The position numbers were made by a program, and so were the translations under genes. From contig JAPOYA010000014.1 of the NCBI GenBank assembly GCA_026706815.1, forward strand, positions 1 to 36,109: 36,109 nt of DNA, in the 5' to 3' direction. This stretch comes from Acidimicrobiaceae bacterium (lineage in GTDB: Bacteria > Actinomycetota > Acidimicrobiia > Acidimicrobiales > Aldehydirespiratoraceae). Below the pieces are notes generated by a model that was not told the DNA's origin, made no database searches, and was given only the letters and a program-made list of their open reading frames with translations. Position 1 is the first letter of the stretch; the number at the start of each line of letters is the position of its first letter. Below are positions 25,343-33,764 of the stretch, one piece after another.

Positions 25343-26197
25343 CTACAGATAACCGAGTCTCTTTGAACAAGCAGGCCACGGGGCCCAACCGTTCATCCGC
25401 CACAACGCGAGTGCCATTCTGTCCTGGTCAGCCGGCGACGCTTCGGCAGGATCGACGCCCACGAGATAGTCGGCGCCGATTTGGGGAGCTACCCAGTCCC
25501 AAGTAGAGCGGGAGAACTGATAGGCGCCTCGATAACGGCCCGCGGGACTGATGCTGATCGCACGGTAGCTCCCGCTGGACTCACACTGGCGGAGAGCCTC
25601 CCACTGTTCTTCTGTCGGATCCGGTGGTGTGGCAACATCGGTGCTGGACTCAGTCGTGGGGATGGATGCCGTCGTCGTGGGGATGGATGCCGTCGTGGGC
25701 GCGGCGGTCGTCGTGGGGATGGATGCCGTCGTGGGCGCTGCCGTCGTCGCAGGAGCAGCGGTCGTCGGTGGGGCCGCAGTTGTCGGGGCGTTTGAGAGGG
25801 CTTGGGACTCTTCAGCCGCACGGGCCGTCGCGGCCAGAGACATAGCTCGATCACGGGTCTGGTCGCGGTGTTCGCGGTGCGCTTCGGTCCAGGCTGCGGC
25901 GCGATCCGCGAACGAGCGCAGGTCCACCGAGACCAGCGGGTTCAAGTCGCTCTCCACAGGCGGTCCTGCATTCGCGTCAACGGATGTGGAAAAGTACAGA
26001 CCCAGCAATATCGGAACCGCCACCGAGGCAGCGACGAGCTTGCGTCGTCCGTTTCGGATGGCGTCCAGAACTGCGTTCCCTTCCTCTGGCTGTGCCGTCT
26101 CTGCGGTGACTAGCCTAGCAAGGCAGTCGACTGTAATGCAGGGCTTTGCACAACTGCAAAAATCCCCAGCACCCGAACCGTTGTGAGGCGCGGCCAC
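25343..26197 (-). CDS. rpf: Resuscitation-promoting-factor-like lytic transglycosylase, exported
   Basis: The C-terminal 85 residues are an Rpf/transglycosylase-like domain: EEQWEALRQCESSGSYRAI carries the catalytic Glu in QCESSG, followed by GAYQFSRSTWDWVA and the closing Cys. Rpf enzymes cut peptidoglycan and promote regrowth from dormancy. Before it lie one hydrophobic segment (LVAASVAVPILLGLYF, near residue 53) and a Thr/Pro/Ala linker made of repeated APTTASIPTTT-like units (about 139-190), which would span the cell wall. The G5 and DUF348 domains of RpfB are absent, so it is a short Rpf despite sitting at the rpfB position between tatD and ksgA. The start is a problem: the only standard start in frame before the membrane segment is the GTG at 26197, which adds an odd Cys-rich stretch. 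Confidence 0.85.
   Translation of the reverse strand: MAAPHNGSGAGDFCSCAKPCITVDCLARLVTAETAQPEEGNAVLDAIRNGRRKLVAASVAVPILLGLYFSTSVDANAGPPVESDLNPLVSVDLRSFADRAAAWTEAHREHRDQTRDRAMSLAATARAAEESQALSNAPTTAAPPTTAAPATTAAPTTASIPTTTAAPTTASIPTTTASIPTTESSTDVATPPDPTEEQWEALRQCESSGSYRAISISPAGRYRGAYQFSRSTWDWVAPQIGADYLVGVDPAEASPADQDRMALALWRMNGWAPWPACSKRLGYL
25640..25780. repeat. Tandem repeats coding for the Thr/Pro/Ala linker of the Rpf-like protein
   Basis: GTCGTGGGGATGGATGCC and shorter GTCGTGGGC...GCC units repeat several times in frame (for example near 25656, 25674 and 25707), so linker length may vary among strains. Confidence 0.7.
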
Positions 26198-26228
26198 CGG
26201 GACTGAGCCATGTCGTGTCTGCGGCTGC

Positions 26229-26981
26229 TCACGCCGCGTCGAGACCGTAGAAGAGCGATGAAGTTTTCCACACCATCGCCTCGACTTCGTCCACAGGGAG
26301 ACCCTTGACCTCCGCTACGGCCGCTCCGACGAGTGGAACCAACGCTGGACGGTTGGGTTTTCCGCGATGAGGCACCGGCGCCAGATACGGGCTGTCGGTC
26401 TCGACGAGCAGACGCTCGAGCGGACATGCAGCCACGGCTTCACGCACCTCGTCAGCACTCCGAAACGTGATGATGCCCGAGAAGGAAACCAGTGCTCCTC
26501 GCTCTAGACACTGCTCCAGTTCAGCAGCTCCGCCGGTGAAACAATGGAATACAAGACGACTCGGGATTCCTTCCCGATCAAGGACCTCGAAAGTCTCGGG
26601 CCATGCTTCTCGGGTGTGGATCATCAGCGGCAGGCCATGGCGATGCGCCAAGGCGATCTGTCGGGCGAACACATCAACCTGAGCACTGCGCGGCGAGTGG
26701 TCGTAGTGGTAGTCAAGGCCACACTCGCCGACAGCTACGACTTCAGGGGCCGACAACAGCGCTTCAAGCCCATCGATGCCAGTCTCAGCGTCGTGGGGGT
26801 GGACCCCAGCGGTCGCCCATACTCCTTCGATCTCGCGGGCCAGAGCGATCATCTCGCGAGATCCTTCGACCCCAGTCCCCACAGTGACCAGCCGTTCAAC
26901 CCCTGCCTCACGCGCTTCGGCTGAAAGCCGATGACCTTCGATTCCAGCGGGCAGATGGCAGTGCTGGTCTATCCAGGCCAT
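26229..26981 (-). CDS. tatD: TatD-family metal-dependent hydrolase (DNase)
   Basis: A 250-residue amidohydrolase-fold nuclease. All metal ligands can be seen: HCHL near the start (HxH), GECGLDYHYD (Glu), IHTREAW (His), FHCFTGG (His) and ETDSPYLAP (Asp). TatD enzymes cut DNA 3'-5' and are linked to repair and DNA turnover; the real substrate here is not known. The ATG at 26981 lies one base after the metG stop (26983), so it is coupled to metG; the longer frame upstream reads over metG and has no family match. The gene order metG-tatD-rpf-ksgA is the conserved actinobacterial one. Confidence 0.94.
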   Translation of the reverse strand: MAWIDQHCHLPAGIEGHRLSAEAREAGVERLVTVGTGVEGSREMIALAREIEGVWATAGVHPHDAETGIDGLEALLSAPEVVAVGECGLDYHYDHSPRSAQVDVFARQIALAHRHGLPLMIHTREAWPETFEVLDREGIPSRLVFHCFTGGAAELEQCLERGALVSFSGIITFRSADEVREAVAACPLERLLVETDSPYLAPVPHRGKPNRPALVPLVGAAVAEVKGLPVDEVEAMVWKTSSLFYGLDAA

Positions 26982-26982
26982 C

Positions 26983-28614
26983 TCAGGGGACCTGGATCGA
27001 GTCGATATCGACTTTCGCAAAGAGCGGCGCGGGCTTTGGTATCTCCGTGCCGGGCGGCACTGGTCTGGCGGACCAGCCGTCAAGCGGTCCCAGGATCTCA
27101 TCGAGACGGGCCGAGGAAAATGGCAGGAACGGCGCTAAACCGACGCGGATGCAGTTGATTGCGTCAAGTGCTGTAGCGAGCACCGTGGCGCTTCGTCGGG
27201 CGTCGCTCTTGGCTGACTTCCACGGCTCGGTTGCGTTGAGATAGGCATTGATCGCCTGCGCCCCGCCCATTGCTGCACGCAGAGCGGCACGCAGTTCAAC
27301 CCGTTCGAACAGTCGGCCACAGACGACGAGAGACTCTTCAACAGCGTCCAACAGCGCCTGATCCTCTGCAGTGCGGTCGGCGGACGGCGGTTGAACGCCG
27401 TGGTTCTTGTGCAGCATCGACAACACCCGATTGACAAGGTTCCCCCAGTTGGCGACCAACTCTTCGTTGATCCGGCGGGCAATCGACTCGATCGACACCT
27501 CGGTGTCGGCTTGCTCGGGGAAATTCGCCGCCAACGCATAACGCAAACCGTCAGGTTCGAAAAGAGCCAGACCTTCGTCAATGGTCAAGCCGACGCCGCG
27601 GCTCGCCGATGCCTTTCCGCCCTTGAACGTGACGTACTGATTGGCAGGCACATCGTCGGGCAGATGGAGGTTTCCCGCACCGATCAACTGGGCTGGCCAG
27701 AACAAGCAGTGGAAGGGAATGTTGTCCTTGCCGATGAAATAGACGTGGCGGCTGTCGTCGTTCTCCCACCAGCGGCGCCAGGCTTCGTCGTCTCCCTGCT
27801 GGGCCGCCCACTCCTTGGAGGCTGACAGATAGCCGATCACCGCGTCGTACCAGACATAGATGCGCTTGCCGGGGCCGAGGTCTTCGACCGGCAGCTCAAT
27901 GCCCCATTCGATGTCGCGGGTGATGGCCCGGTCCAGCAGCCCCTCCCTTATGTAGCCGAGCACGAAGTTGAGAACATGCGGGCGCCAGTGCGGCTTGTCC
28001 TTGTAGATCTCAGCCAGTTGCCCGGTGAAGTCCGAGTATCGGAAATAGAAGTGCTCGGTCTCACGACGCTCAGGGATCGCACCGCTGATCTTGGATCTGG
28101 GTTCGCCGAGGTCTAAGGCATCTAGCGTTCGACCGCAATCGTCGCATTGATCGCCCCGGGCTTCGGTGTAGCCGCAATGCGGACACGTGCCCTCGATATA
28201 GCGGTCAGGCAGGAAGCGGTCAGCCGTCGGGTCATAATACTGTTCGGAGACTCGGCGATCGATGTGGCCGTTCTGCAATTGAGCCAGGAACATCTCCTGA
28301 GTGACTCGAGCATGGTTCTCGGTTCCGGTGGTGGTGAACAGGTCCCAGGAGAATCCCAGCTCCTCCCACTGGCGAGCGAACTCGTTGTGGTAGCGGTCGA
28401 CGATCACGCTGGGAGTCACTCCCTCGGCGTCGGCTCTGACCGTGATCGGCGTGCCGTGTACATCCGATCCGCTGACCATCAGAACTTCGTTGCCCACGAT
28501 CCTCTGTTGGCGGGCGAAGACGTCTGCGGGCAGGTAGGCCCCGGCAAGGTGCCCGAGGTGACGAGAACCCGAGGCATACGGCCAGGCAACCGCTACGAGA
28601 ACTGGAACAGACAT
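26983..28614 (-). CDS. metG: Methionyl-tRNA synthetase
   Basis: A 543-residue class I synthetase that charges tRNA-Met. The HIGH-type signature is WPYASGSRHLGHLAGAYLPA at residues 10-29. A zinc knuckle pair follows (CPHCGYTEARGDQCDDCG), then ETEHFYFRYSDFTGQL and YVWYDAVIGYLSASKEW. The KMSKS position reads KASASRG, in FKGGKASASRGVGLT, so the second lysine of the signature is lost. The anticodon-binding helical domain follows (ARRINEELVANWGNLVNRVL). There is no C-terminal tRNA-binding (EMAP-like) domain. The ATG at 28614 (MSVPVLVAVAWPY) is favoured by TAGTCT seven bases upstream. A 16-base tandem repeat begins 33 bases upstream of the start. Confidence 0.94.
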   Translation of the reverse strand: MSVPVLVAVAWPYASGSRHLGHLAGAYLPADVFARQQRIVGNEVLMVSGSDVHGTPITVRADAEGVTPSVIVDRYHNEFARQWEELGFSWDLFTTTGTENHARVTQEMFLAQLQNGHIDRRVSEQYYDPTADRFLPDRYIEGTCPHCGYTEARGDQCDDCGRTLDALDLGEPRSKISGAIPERRETEHFYFRYSDFTGQLAEIYKDKPHWRPHVLNFVLGYIREGLLDRAITRDIEWGIELPVEDLGPGKRIYVWYDAVIGYLSASKEWAAQQGDDEAWRRWWENDDSRHVYFIGKDNIPFHCLFWPAQLIGAGNLHLPDDVPANQYVTFKGGKASASRGVGLTIDEGLALFEPDGLRYALAANFPEQADTEVSIESIARRINEELVANWGNLVNRVLSMLHKNHGVQPPSADRTAEDQALLDAVEESLVVCGRLFERVELRAALRAAMGGAQAINAYLNATEPWKSAKSDARRSATVLATALDAINCIRVGLAPFLPFSSARLDEILGPLDGWSARPVPPGTEIPKPAPLFAKVDIDSIQVP

Positions 28615-28647
28615 CAGCCTGAGACTACCGGAGCATCTGAGCCCCAC

Positions 28648-28743
28648 GGGTCAATCCGGCCCTGAGTCAATCCGGCCCTAGGCCAATCCGGCCCTAGGCC
28701 AATTCGGCCATGGGTCAATCCGGCCCTAGGCCAATTCGGCCCT
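28648..28743. repeat. 16-base tandem repeat, six copies, between rmuC and metG
   Basis: Units such as GGGTCAATCCGGCCCT and AGGCCAATTCGGCCCT follow each other without gaps at 28648, 28664, 28680, 28696, 28712 and 28728, with changes at two to four positions; a decayed seventh begins at 28744. It lies just upstream of the probable metG promoter. No spacers exist between the units. Confidence 0.92.
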
Positions 28744-28813
28744 GAGTCGACCGGCGCTGCCGCCGGCTCTCGGCCAGATCTCGGCCAGTCTCGACGCTGC
28801 GGCGGCCCGCCGG

Positions 28814-29911
28814 CTAGCCCGCCCCCACTTCCCGCAGCACGGGCACGGTGGACTCCGCGCCTGCGCTCGCGCGGAGCCCGTCGATCTTGTCGACCTCCTT
28901 CTGCAGCTGGTTGCGCCTTGTGCCCGACAGCGATTCGAAGGTCCTGCTGACGGTGCCCAGCTGGTTCTTGACCCTGTCGATCTCGTCTGAGTATTTCTGC
29001 CACTGCACGCCGAAGGAGGTCAGGTGGCCGAGGATCTCATCTGTCGAACGCGCCAGCGCGAACGTGTCGATCGCCTTGCGGACCATCGCCAGCTGCGCGA
29101 ACAGCGAGTAGGGAGAGCACAGCACGACGCCCTGCGCCATGGCATCGTCGATCACCGTCGACTCGTGCTCGTGGATGAACCCGTAAATGCTCTCCACGGG
29201 AATGAACAGCAGTGCGTAGCCGACTGTTGTGCTCTTGTCGACGTAGCCGGGCTTGGCCACTTCGGCCACCCGCTTCTTCACATCGTTGAGGAATTGCTTT
29301 CTGGTCGCCTCGCGCTCCTGGTCCGTCTCGGCCTTGAGGTGCTTGTCGTAGTTGTTGTAGGGGAACTTCACGTCCATGTGAAGCTGAAGGCCGTTCGGCA
29401 GCAGGAACGTGTAGTCGGGCCGAGACCCGTCGGCCAGGGTGGACTGCTTGTGGTATTGGATGCCGGGTTGCATCCCGGCAGCCTGCAGTACATCCTCGGC
29501 AACGCGTTCACCCCACTGCCCTCGGGTCTGGTTGCTCGCCAGCGCCTCGCGGAGTTCGCCCGTGGTCTTGCTCAACGCGATGTGTACCTGAGACACGCCC
29601 TCGAGGTTCTGCTTCACCTCGCCGTGCTGGAGCGCGCTCTGCTGTTGCAGATCGGAAATCACCTCACGGAAACCGTTGAGCATCTCCTTGGCGGTGATCT
29701 GCCCCTTGCTGTCCATTTCCTGCATGCCCGAGCTCAAACGGTGGTCGACCAGTTCGACGACCCGCTCGACCAGCCTCTGGTCGCGAGCGTCGCGCTCTCG
29801 ATAACGGTCCTCGAACTCCCGGTCGCGGCGAGACCGAGCGAGCAGAATCCCGCAGGCGAACACAGCCGACACAGCGGCAACTAACAATGAGATAACAGTT
29901 GTTGAATCCAT
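28814..29911 (-). CDS. rmuC: RmuC-family DNA recombination protein
   Basis: A 365-residue protein with an N-terminal membrane helix (TVISLLVAAVSAVFACGILL), a coiled-coil region (about 25-125) and the RmuC nuclease-like core. The core is recognised by GQWGERVAEDVLQAAGM, the YTFLLPNGLQLHMDVKFPYN motif with the PD-(D/E)xK-type Asp and Lys, and VGYALLFIPVESIYGFIHEH. A second coiled coil follows near 300-345. RmuC limits inversions at short repeats in E. coli; how it does so is not well understood. TAATCT lies six bases before the ATG at 29911. It lies between rsmI and metG. Confidence 0.93.
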   Translation of the reverse strand: MDSTTVISLLVAAVSAVFACGILLARSRRDREFEDRYRERDARDQRLVERVVELVDHRLSSGMQEMDSKGQITAKEMLNGFREVISDLQQQSALQHGEVKQNLEGVSQVHIALSKTTGELREALASNQTRGQWGERVAEDVLQAAGMQPGIQYHKQSTLADGSRPDYTFLLPNGLQLHMDVKFPYNNYDKHLKAETDQEREATRKQFLNDVKKRVAEVAKPGYVDKSTTVGYALLFIPVESIYGFIHEHESTVIDDAMAQGVVLCSPYSLFAQLAMVRKAIDTFALARSTDEILGHLTSFGVQWQKYSDEIDRVKNQLGTVSRTFESLSGTRRNQLQKEVDKIDGLRASAGAESTVPVLREVGAG

Positions 29912-29990
29912 GCCACGAGATTACGGAGGGGGTGTGACAGTCACCGGGCGGCGGGCTTCGCGCCAGACTCAACAGGCCCGTCTCAAGCTG

Positions 29991-30866
29991 TCACTCACGG
30001 TGCAGCAACTCGTAGGCCCGGCGCCTCGAAACGCCGAGCTCGGCCGCTGCGCGTGAAGCTGCATCCCTGGGACTCAAGCCCTGCGCCAAGGCCGAACTGA
30101 GTTCAGCGACAATCTCCTCGTCCCCCACCTCGACAGCATCGGGCGCTCCCTCGAGAACCACAACGATCTCGCCCTTGGGCTCAGAGGCGGACCAGGCAAC
30201 CAACTCAGCGAGCGAGCCGCGCACGAACTCCTCGTGCAGCTTCGTCAACTCACGGGCGACAACCGCCCGGCGCTCTGCACCGCAACACCGGGCCAGGTCC
30301 GCCAGAGTCGCGGCAATGCGCTTGGGCGACTCGTAGAGCACGCAGGTTCGCTGCTCGAGCGCCAGTTGCTGCAAGCGGCTCTCCCGCTCGCGGCCGCGCC
30401 GCGGCAAGAACCCCTCGAAGGCGAAGCGGTCAGCTGCAAAACCACTTCCCGCCAATGCCGCGATCGCCGCAGTCGGCCCCGGGACGACCACCACTCCATG
30501 GCCGGCCTGCACGACCGCGGCTACCAGGCGCCGGCCGGGATCGCAGACTACGGGCGTGCCGGAGTCGGACACGAGCACGACCCTGTGCCCCGCTGCAACT
30601 AGATCCACCACCTCGGCCGATGCCGCGGCCTCCGTGTGGGCATCAACTCGCCGCAGGCCCCTCGCCCGCACGCCGATGCGGCTCAGCAGGAGTCCGGTCC
30701 GGCGAGTGTCCTCGCAACAGACAAGCTCCGCTCCCGCCAGCTCTTCGGTCGCCCGGGGCGACAGGTCGGCCAGATTGCCGATCGGCGTCGCCACAACCAC
30801 CAGAGCCCCGGCGTCAGACTCCCCGGTCTGCGGCGCCCCAGTAGCCAGATCCGGTACTTCGGTCAC
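29991..30866 (-). CDS. rsmI: 16S rRNA 2'-O-ribose C1402 methyltransferase
   Basis: RsmI methylates the ribose of C1402 in 16S rRNA. The tetrapyrrole-methylase fold is clear: VVVATPIGNLADLSPRATEE near residues 23-42, CEDTRRTGLLLSRIG, VVLVSDSGTPVVCDPGRRLV, VVPGPTAAIAALAGSGF, then FLPRRGRERE and YESPKRIAATLADL, and the C-terminal helix-turn-helix-like tail (SPRDAASRAAAELGVSRRRA). The start is taken at the GTG at 30866, which overlaps the DUF192 stop by four bases (GTGA); this gives 291 residues. The longer frame would run well into the DUF192 gene. Confidence 0.94.
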   Translation of the reverse strand: MTEVPDLATGAPQTGESDAGALVVVATPIGNLADLSPRATEELAGAELVCCEDTRRTGLLLSRIGVRARGLRRVDAHTEAAASAEVVDLVAAGHRVVLVSDSGTPVVCDPGRRLVAAVVQAGHGVVVVPGPTAAIAALAGSGFAADRFAFEGFLPRRGRERESRLQQLALEQRTCVLYESPKRIAATLADLARCCGAERRAVVARELTKLHEEFVRGSLAELVAWSASEPKGEIVVVLEGAPDAVEVGDEEIVAELSSALAQGLSPRDAASRAAAELGVSRRRAYELLHRE

Positions 30867-31192
30867 GATCTGACTTCTACCCGGACGCCGGAACTGATGC
30901 CGAAACGCTGAAACGAGCCTGCTTCGGCTTCCAGCACATGGCGGGCCCGCCAAACCACGCGGCCGACTCGACCGGGTTTCATGCTCGCCACCGTCAGCAC
31001 GCGCATATCCGAGTCAAGATGAGCAACGTCGATCGCGAACCGCATGCCGACCGTGTGCACCGACCGGGCAGGCGACAACAGCATCGCCCCCTCGATGCCC
31101 CGGCGCCCCAAGAGTCCCCTGCGGCGAGCGCCACGAGTGTTCGCAACCTCCACTGCGGCGACCACCTGATCCTCGACTAGGAGCCAAGCCAT
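30863..31192 (-). CDS. DUF192 family protein
   Basis: A 109-residue DUF192 protein. The pattern is visible: RGARRRGLLGRRGIEGAMLL near residues 20-39, VHTVGMRFAIDVAHLDSDMR near 45-64, and ARHVLEAEAGSFQRFGISSG near 82-101. The family is widespread, sometimes exported, and has no agreed function; this copy has no signal peptide. TACATT lies seven bases before the ATG at 31192, so it probably begins the DUF192-rsmI transcript; the open frame extends upstream to 31318 but overlaps the desaturase gene and does not match the family. Confidence 0.88.
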   Translation of the reverse strand: MAWLLVEDQVVAAVEVANTRGARRRGLLGRRGIEGAMLLSPARSVHTVGMRFAIDVAHLDSDMRVLTVASMKPGRVGRVVWRARHVLEAEAGSFQRFGISSGVRVEVRS

Positions 31193-31256
31193 AACTCGCA
31201 ATGTAGGGGCTCGACGACTTCTTCCGCTCCCCGAGGCGATCGGGGAGACCGCGAAT

Positions 31257-32195
31257 TCAGACTCCGACGGGTTGGCGCTGCGCGGCCGCGGCCGAGCGTT
31301 CTTCGCGTCTAGAAGCAATGCGCCGGCCGACCTTGCCGACTCGGCCGATGTACCGGATCAAACGCTCCCGCGCCTGCTCCGCTTCCCCACTGAGCCCTTC
31401 AAGGTCGGCCACTCTCCATTCGCGCATGACGACAGGCTGCAAAATTTGATCGTGGTGAATCGCCAAGTCGTAGATGCCGGCGTCGGCGATGGCTTTGGCG
31501 TGTGCGGTGAAGCCGGGAATCCCCACTCCGGGCATGGCAAAACCGGTCACCTGTTTTTCGGTCGCTATCACCGCAGCGGAAGGATCCATCTCGAACACTG
31601 CGCTCATCGCGTCGCGGTAGAAGAGGAAGTGGAGGTTCTCATCGGCCGCAACCCGGCGCATGACGGCACGACCGGCGGGATCATCGATCCGAGAACCCGT
31701 GTTGAAGTGCGAGATGCGGGTTGCCAACTCCTGAAGAGCGACGTAGGCGAGCCCCTCTGCAGCATTGGGAGGCTCGGGGACAGCACCAGTCTGAACCTGG
31801 ACCATTCGCGCTCGTTCCAGTTCCACCGGGTCGATCGAGCGGGTGGCCAACAAGTATGCGTTGATCACGAACCCGTGGCGGCCCTCTTCGGCGGTCCAAC
31901 GCCGAACCCAGGAGCCCCAGGCGCCGTCGCGTCCGAACATCCGCTCAATGTCCCGGAAATAGTAAGGCAGGTTGTCTTCGGTCAAGACGTTGACGAACAG
32001 GGCGCTGCGCACCGCGGAAGGAAGGTCGGCCTCAGCAGGCGACCATTCGTAGTCGCCTTCGAATCCAGCGGCGCGATCCCAGGGGACCAGAGTATGCGGG
32101 AACCACTCCCTGGTGGTCGACAGGTGGCGCGCAAGCAACTGTTCCGCCGTCGCCTCGAGTGCCTCAAGCACCGGTTTGTCCGCAGGAATGACCAT
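31257..32195 (-). CDS. Acyl-ACP desaturase (ferritin-like di-iron enzyme)
   Basis: A 312-residue soluble stearoyl-ACP-desaturase-family protein, like DesA1/DesA2 of mycobacteria, which puts double bonds into fatty acids bound to acyl carrier protein. The di-iron ligands are seen in VNVLTEDNLPYYFRDIE (first Glu), WTAEEGRHGFVINAYL (ExxH), the Glu in ALQELATRISHFNTG, and AADENLHFLFYRDA (ExxH). A basic tail ends the protein. TAGGCT lies eight bases before the ATG at 32195. A ferredoxin/oxidoreductase partner is not in the window. Chain length and double-bond position cannot be read from sequence. Confidence 0.92.
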   Translation of the reverse strand: MVIPADKPVLEALEATAEQLLARHLSTTREWFPHTLVPWDRAAGFEGDYEWSPAEADLPSAVRSALFVNVLTEDNLPYYFRDIERMFGRDGAWGSWVRRWTAEEGRHGFVINAYLLATRSIDPVELERARMVQVQTGAVPEPPNAAEGLAYVALQELATRISHFNTGSRIDDPAGRAVMRRVAADENLHFLFYRDAMSAVFEMDPSAAVIATEKQVTGFAMPGVGIPGFTAHAKAIADAGIYDLAIHHDQILQPVVMREWRVADLEGLSGEAEQARERLIRYIGRVGKVGRRIASRREERSAAAAQRQPVGV

Positions 32196-32237
32196 ATTCG
32201 TTCAGCCTACCTGACAGTAGGCAGGCAGTGGGCAGAA

Positions 32238-33311
32238 CTATACTGCAAATCGGAACTCCATGACATCGCCGTCCTCAGCGATGTAGTCCTTGCCCTCCGA
32301 GCGAACCTTGCCCAGGTCTTTGGCCGCCGACCAAGACCCCGCACGCAGAAGCTCGTCCCAAGCGATCGTCTCAGCTCTGATGAAGCCGCGCTGAAAGTCG
32401 CTGTGGATGACGCCGGCGCATTCGGGGGCAGTCGCCCCGGCACGAAAAGTCCAGGCACGGCTCTCTTTCTCACCGGTGGTCAGAAACGTGCGCAGACCAA
32501 GCAAGTGGTAAGCGCTCGTCAGGAACCGGGGCACCGCGCCCTCGCCGAGACCGAGCGCTTCAAGCATCTCATTGCGGTCTTCGAAGCCGAGTTGCGCTGC
32601 TTCGGCTTCAAGTTGCACGCAGAGAGCGACCACCTCTGCACCGTTCAGTTCCGCGGCCACCGGCGCAGCGATCTCAGCTTCCTGCCCGATCTGGTCTTCA
32701 CCGACGTTGAGCACAGCCAACACCGGCTTGTTGGTCAGAAAGAAGAATTCCTTGAGCTGTCGTCGAGCGTCGGCGTCAAGAGCTGCCCGATACAACGGCA
32801 CACCCTCGCTCAGATGATCGACACACCGCTTGAGCAGCGAAACCACAGGCCCCAGCGAACTATCGCCCTTGAGCATCCGCTTCTGACGGTCGAGCGCTTT
32901 CTCGGCGCTTGCCAGATCAGCGAGAGCCAGCTCGATTTCAACAATCCGCAGATGCTCGAGCGGGTCCGCAACTCCAGGCACATCGCTGTCGGGAAACGCT
33001 CGCAACACGAAAACGATGGCGTCGACCTCGCGAATATGCGACAGGAACGCGTTGCCTAGACCTTCGCCCTGGCTCGCGCCCTCGACCAGACCGCCGATGT
33101 CGGTGAACTGAACCGCGGCCGGCACGACCCTGCGGCTGTCGCTCATCTCGGCCAACCGGTCGAGCCGCGAGTCTGGCACTTTGGCGACACCGACGTTGGG
33201 GTCGGTGGTGGCGAACGCGTAGGGCGCCGCGTGCGCTCCCCCTCCTGCGAGCGCGTTGTACAAAGAGCTTTTTCCCGCGTTTGGCAGCCCGACAAATCCG
33301 AATCGCTCCAC
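32238..33311 (-). CDS. ychF: Ribosome-binding ATPase YchF (Obg family)
   Basis: A 357-residue OBG-type P-loop protein that prefers ATP over GTP and binds ribosomes. G1 is FGFVGLPNAGKSSLYNAL at residues 4-21, G3 is FTDIGGLVEGASQGEGLGNA, and the G4 site has NVGE (LAVLNVGEDQ) in place of NKxD, the family hallmark of ATP use. The C-terminal TGS domain is present (LRTFLTTGEKESRAWTFRAG; then GVIHSDFQRGFIRAETI and AKDLGKVRSEGKDYIAEDGD). Start is a GTG at 33311, with TAGCGT six bases upstream. Confidence 0.96.
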   Translation of the reverse strand: MERFGFVGLPNAGKSSLYNALAGGGAHAAPYAFATTDPNVGVAKVPDSRLDRLAEMSDSRRVVPAAVQFTDIGGLVEGASQGEGLGNAFLSHIREVDAIVFVLRAFPDSDVPGVADPLEHLRIVEIELALADLASAEKALDRQKRMLKGDSSLGPVVSLLKRCVDHLSEGVPLYRAALDADARRQLKEFFFLTNKPVLAVLNVGEDQIGQEAEIAAPVAAELNGAEVVALCVQLEAEAAQLGFEDRNEMLEALGLGEGAVPRFLTSAYHLLGLRTFLTTGEKESRAWTFRAGATAPECAGVIHSDFQRGFIRAETIAWDELLRAGSWSAAKDLGKVRSEGKDYIAEDGDVMEFRFAV

Positions 33312-33353
33312 TCCGCAACGCTATCGGTCGCCCAGTCGGGTACCGTCAAGGCA
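33312..33353. promoter_or_regulatory. Compact back-to-back leaderless promoters
   Basis: The 42 bases between ychF and the small membrane protein hold leftward TAGCGT (33323-33318), six bases from the GTG at 33311, and rightward TACCGT (33341-33346), seven bases from the ATG at 33354. TTGACG (33349-33344, leftward) may act as the ychF -35, although the 20-base spacer is long. Confidence 0.5.
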
Positions 33354-33686
33354 ATGACGAACGTGACGTCGCCGAGTCGCCTCGCAACAACCGACGATGA
33401 CCAGTCGGCCGAACGCGCCTTCTCCAGCTCGGTTCTCATCTCGGGGGTGCGCTGCAGCCTCACCTATGTGCTGATTCCCTTCGTCTTCCCGCTGGTCGGG
33501 TTCGGCACGGGAGTCGGGCCGGTGATCGGAATTCCCGTGGGACTGGCCGCGATTGTTGCCAACTTTGTGAGCATTCGCAGATTCCTTCGCTCAGATCACC
33601 GCTGGAAGCTGCCGATGATCGCCATCAACTCGTCCATCATCGTCCTGCTGGTGATCCTGGCAACCATCGACTTCACCCAACTCTGA
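33354..33686 (+). CDS. Small membrane protein of unknown function
   Basis: A 110-residue protein with a polar N-terminus (residues 1-27) and three short or two longer hydrophobic stretches: LTYVLIPFVFPLVGFGTGVG, VIGIPVGLAAIVANFVSI, and MIAINSSIIVLLVILATIDF. A basic loop (RRFLRSDHRWK) lies between the second and third. I do not recognise a family. The ATG at 33354 is supported by TACCGT seven bases upstream. It is divergent from ychF and has no downstream partner, the next gene being a toxin-antitoxin pair about 100 bases away. Confidence 0.75.
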   Translation: MTNVTSPSRLATTDDDQSAERAFSSSVLISGVRCSLTYVLIPFVFPLVGFGTGVGPVIGIPVGLAAIVANFVSIRRFLRSDHRWKLPMIAINSSIIVLLVILATIDFTQL

Positions 33687-33764
33687 CCCCGGGCCACCGC
33701 CGCGGCTGACTAGTCCATAGGCCGTGGTTCAAGTGAACGATCATGTGCGGATTCACCGGACAAA

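Noticed and set aside
26198..26228. c-di-AMP riboswitch ahead of the rpf-like gene
   Set aside because: Such riboswitches precede rpf genes in some actinobacteria, but only 31 bases separate tatD and this frame, too few for one.
28648..28743. CRISPR array
   Set aside because: The 16-base units are directly adjacent with no spacers and there are no cas genes; it is a simple tandem repeat.
31272..33059. Plus-strand open frame of 595 codons
   Set aside because: It is antisense to the desaturase and ychF, both with complete motifs; it crosses the gap between them by chance.
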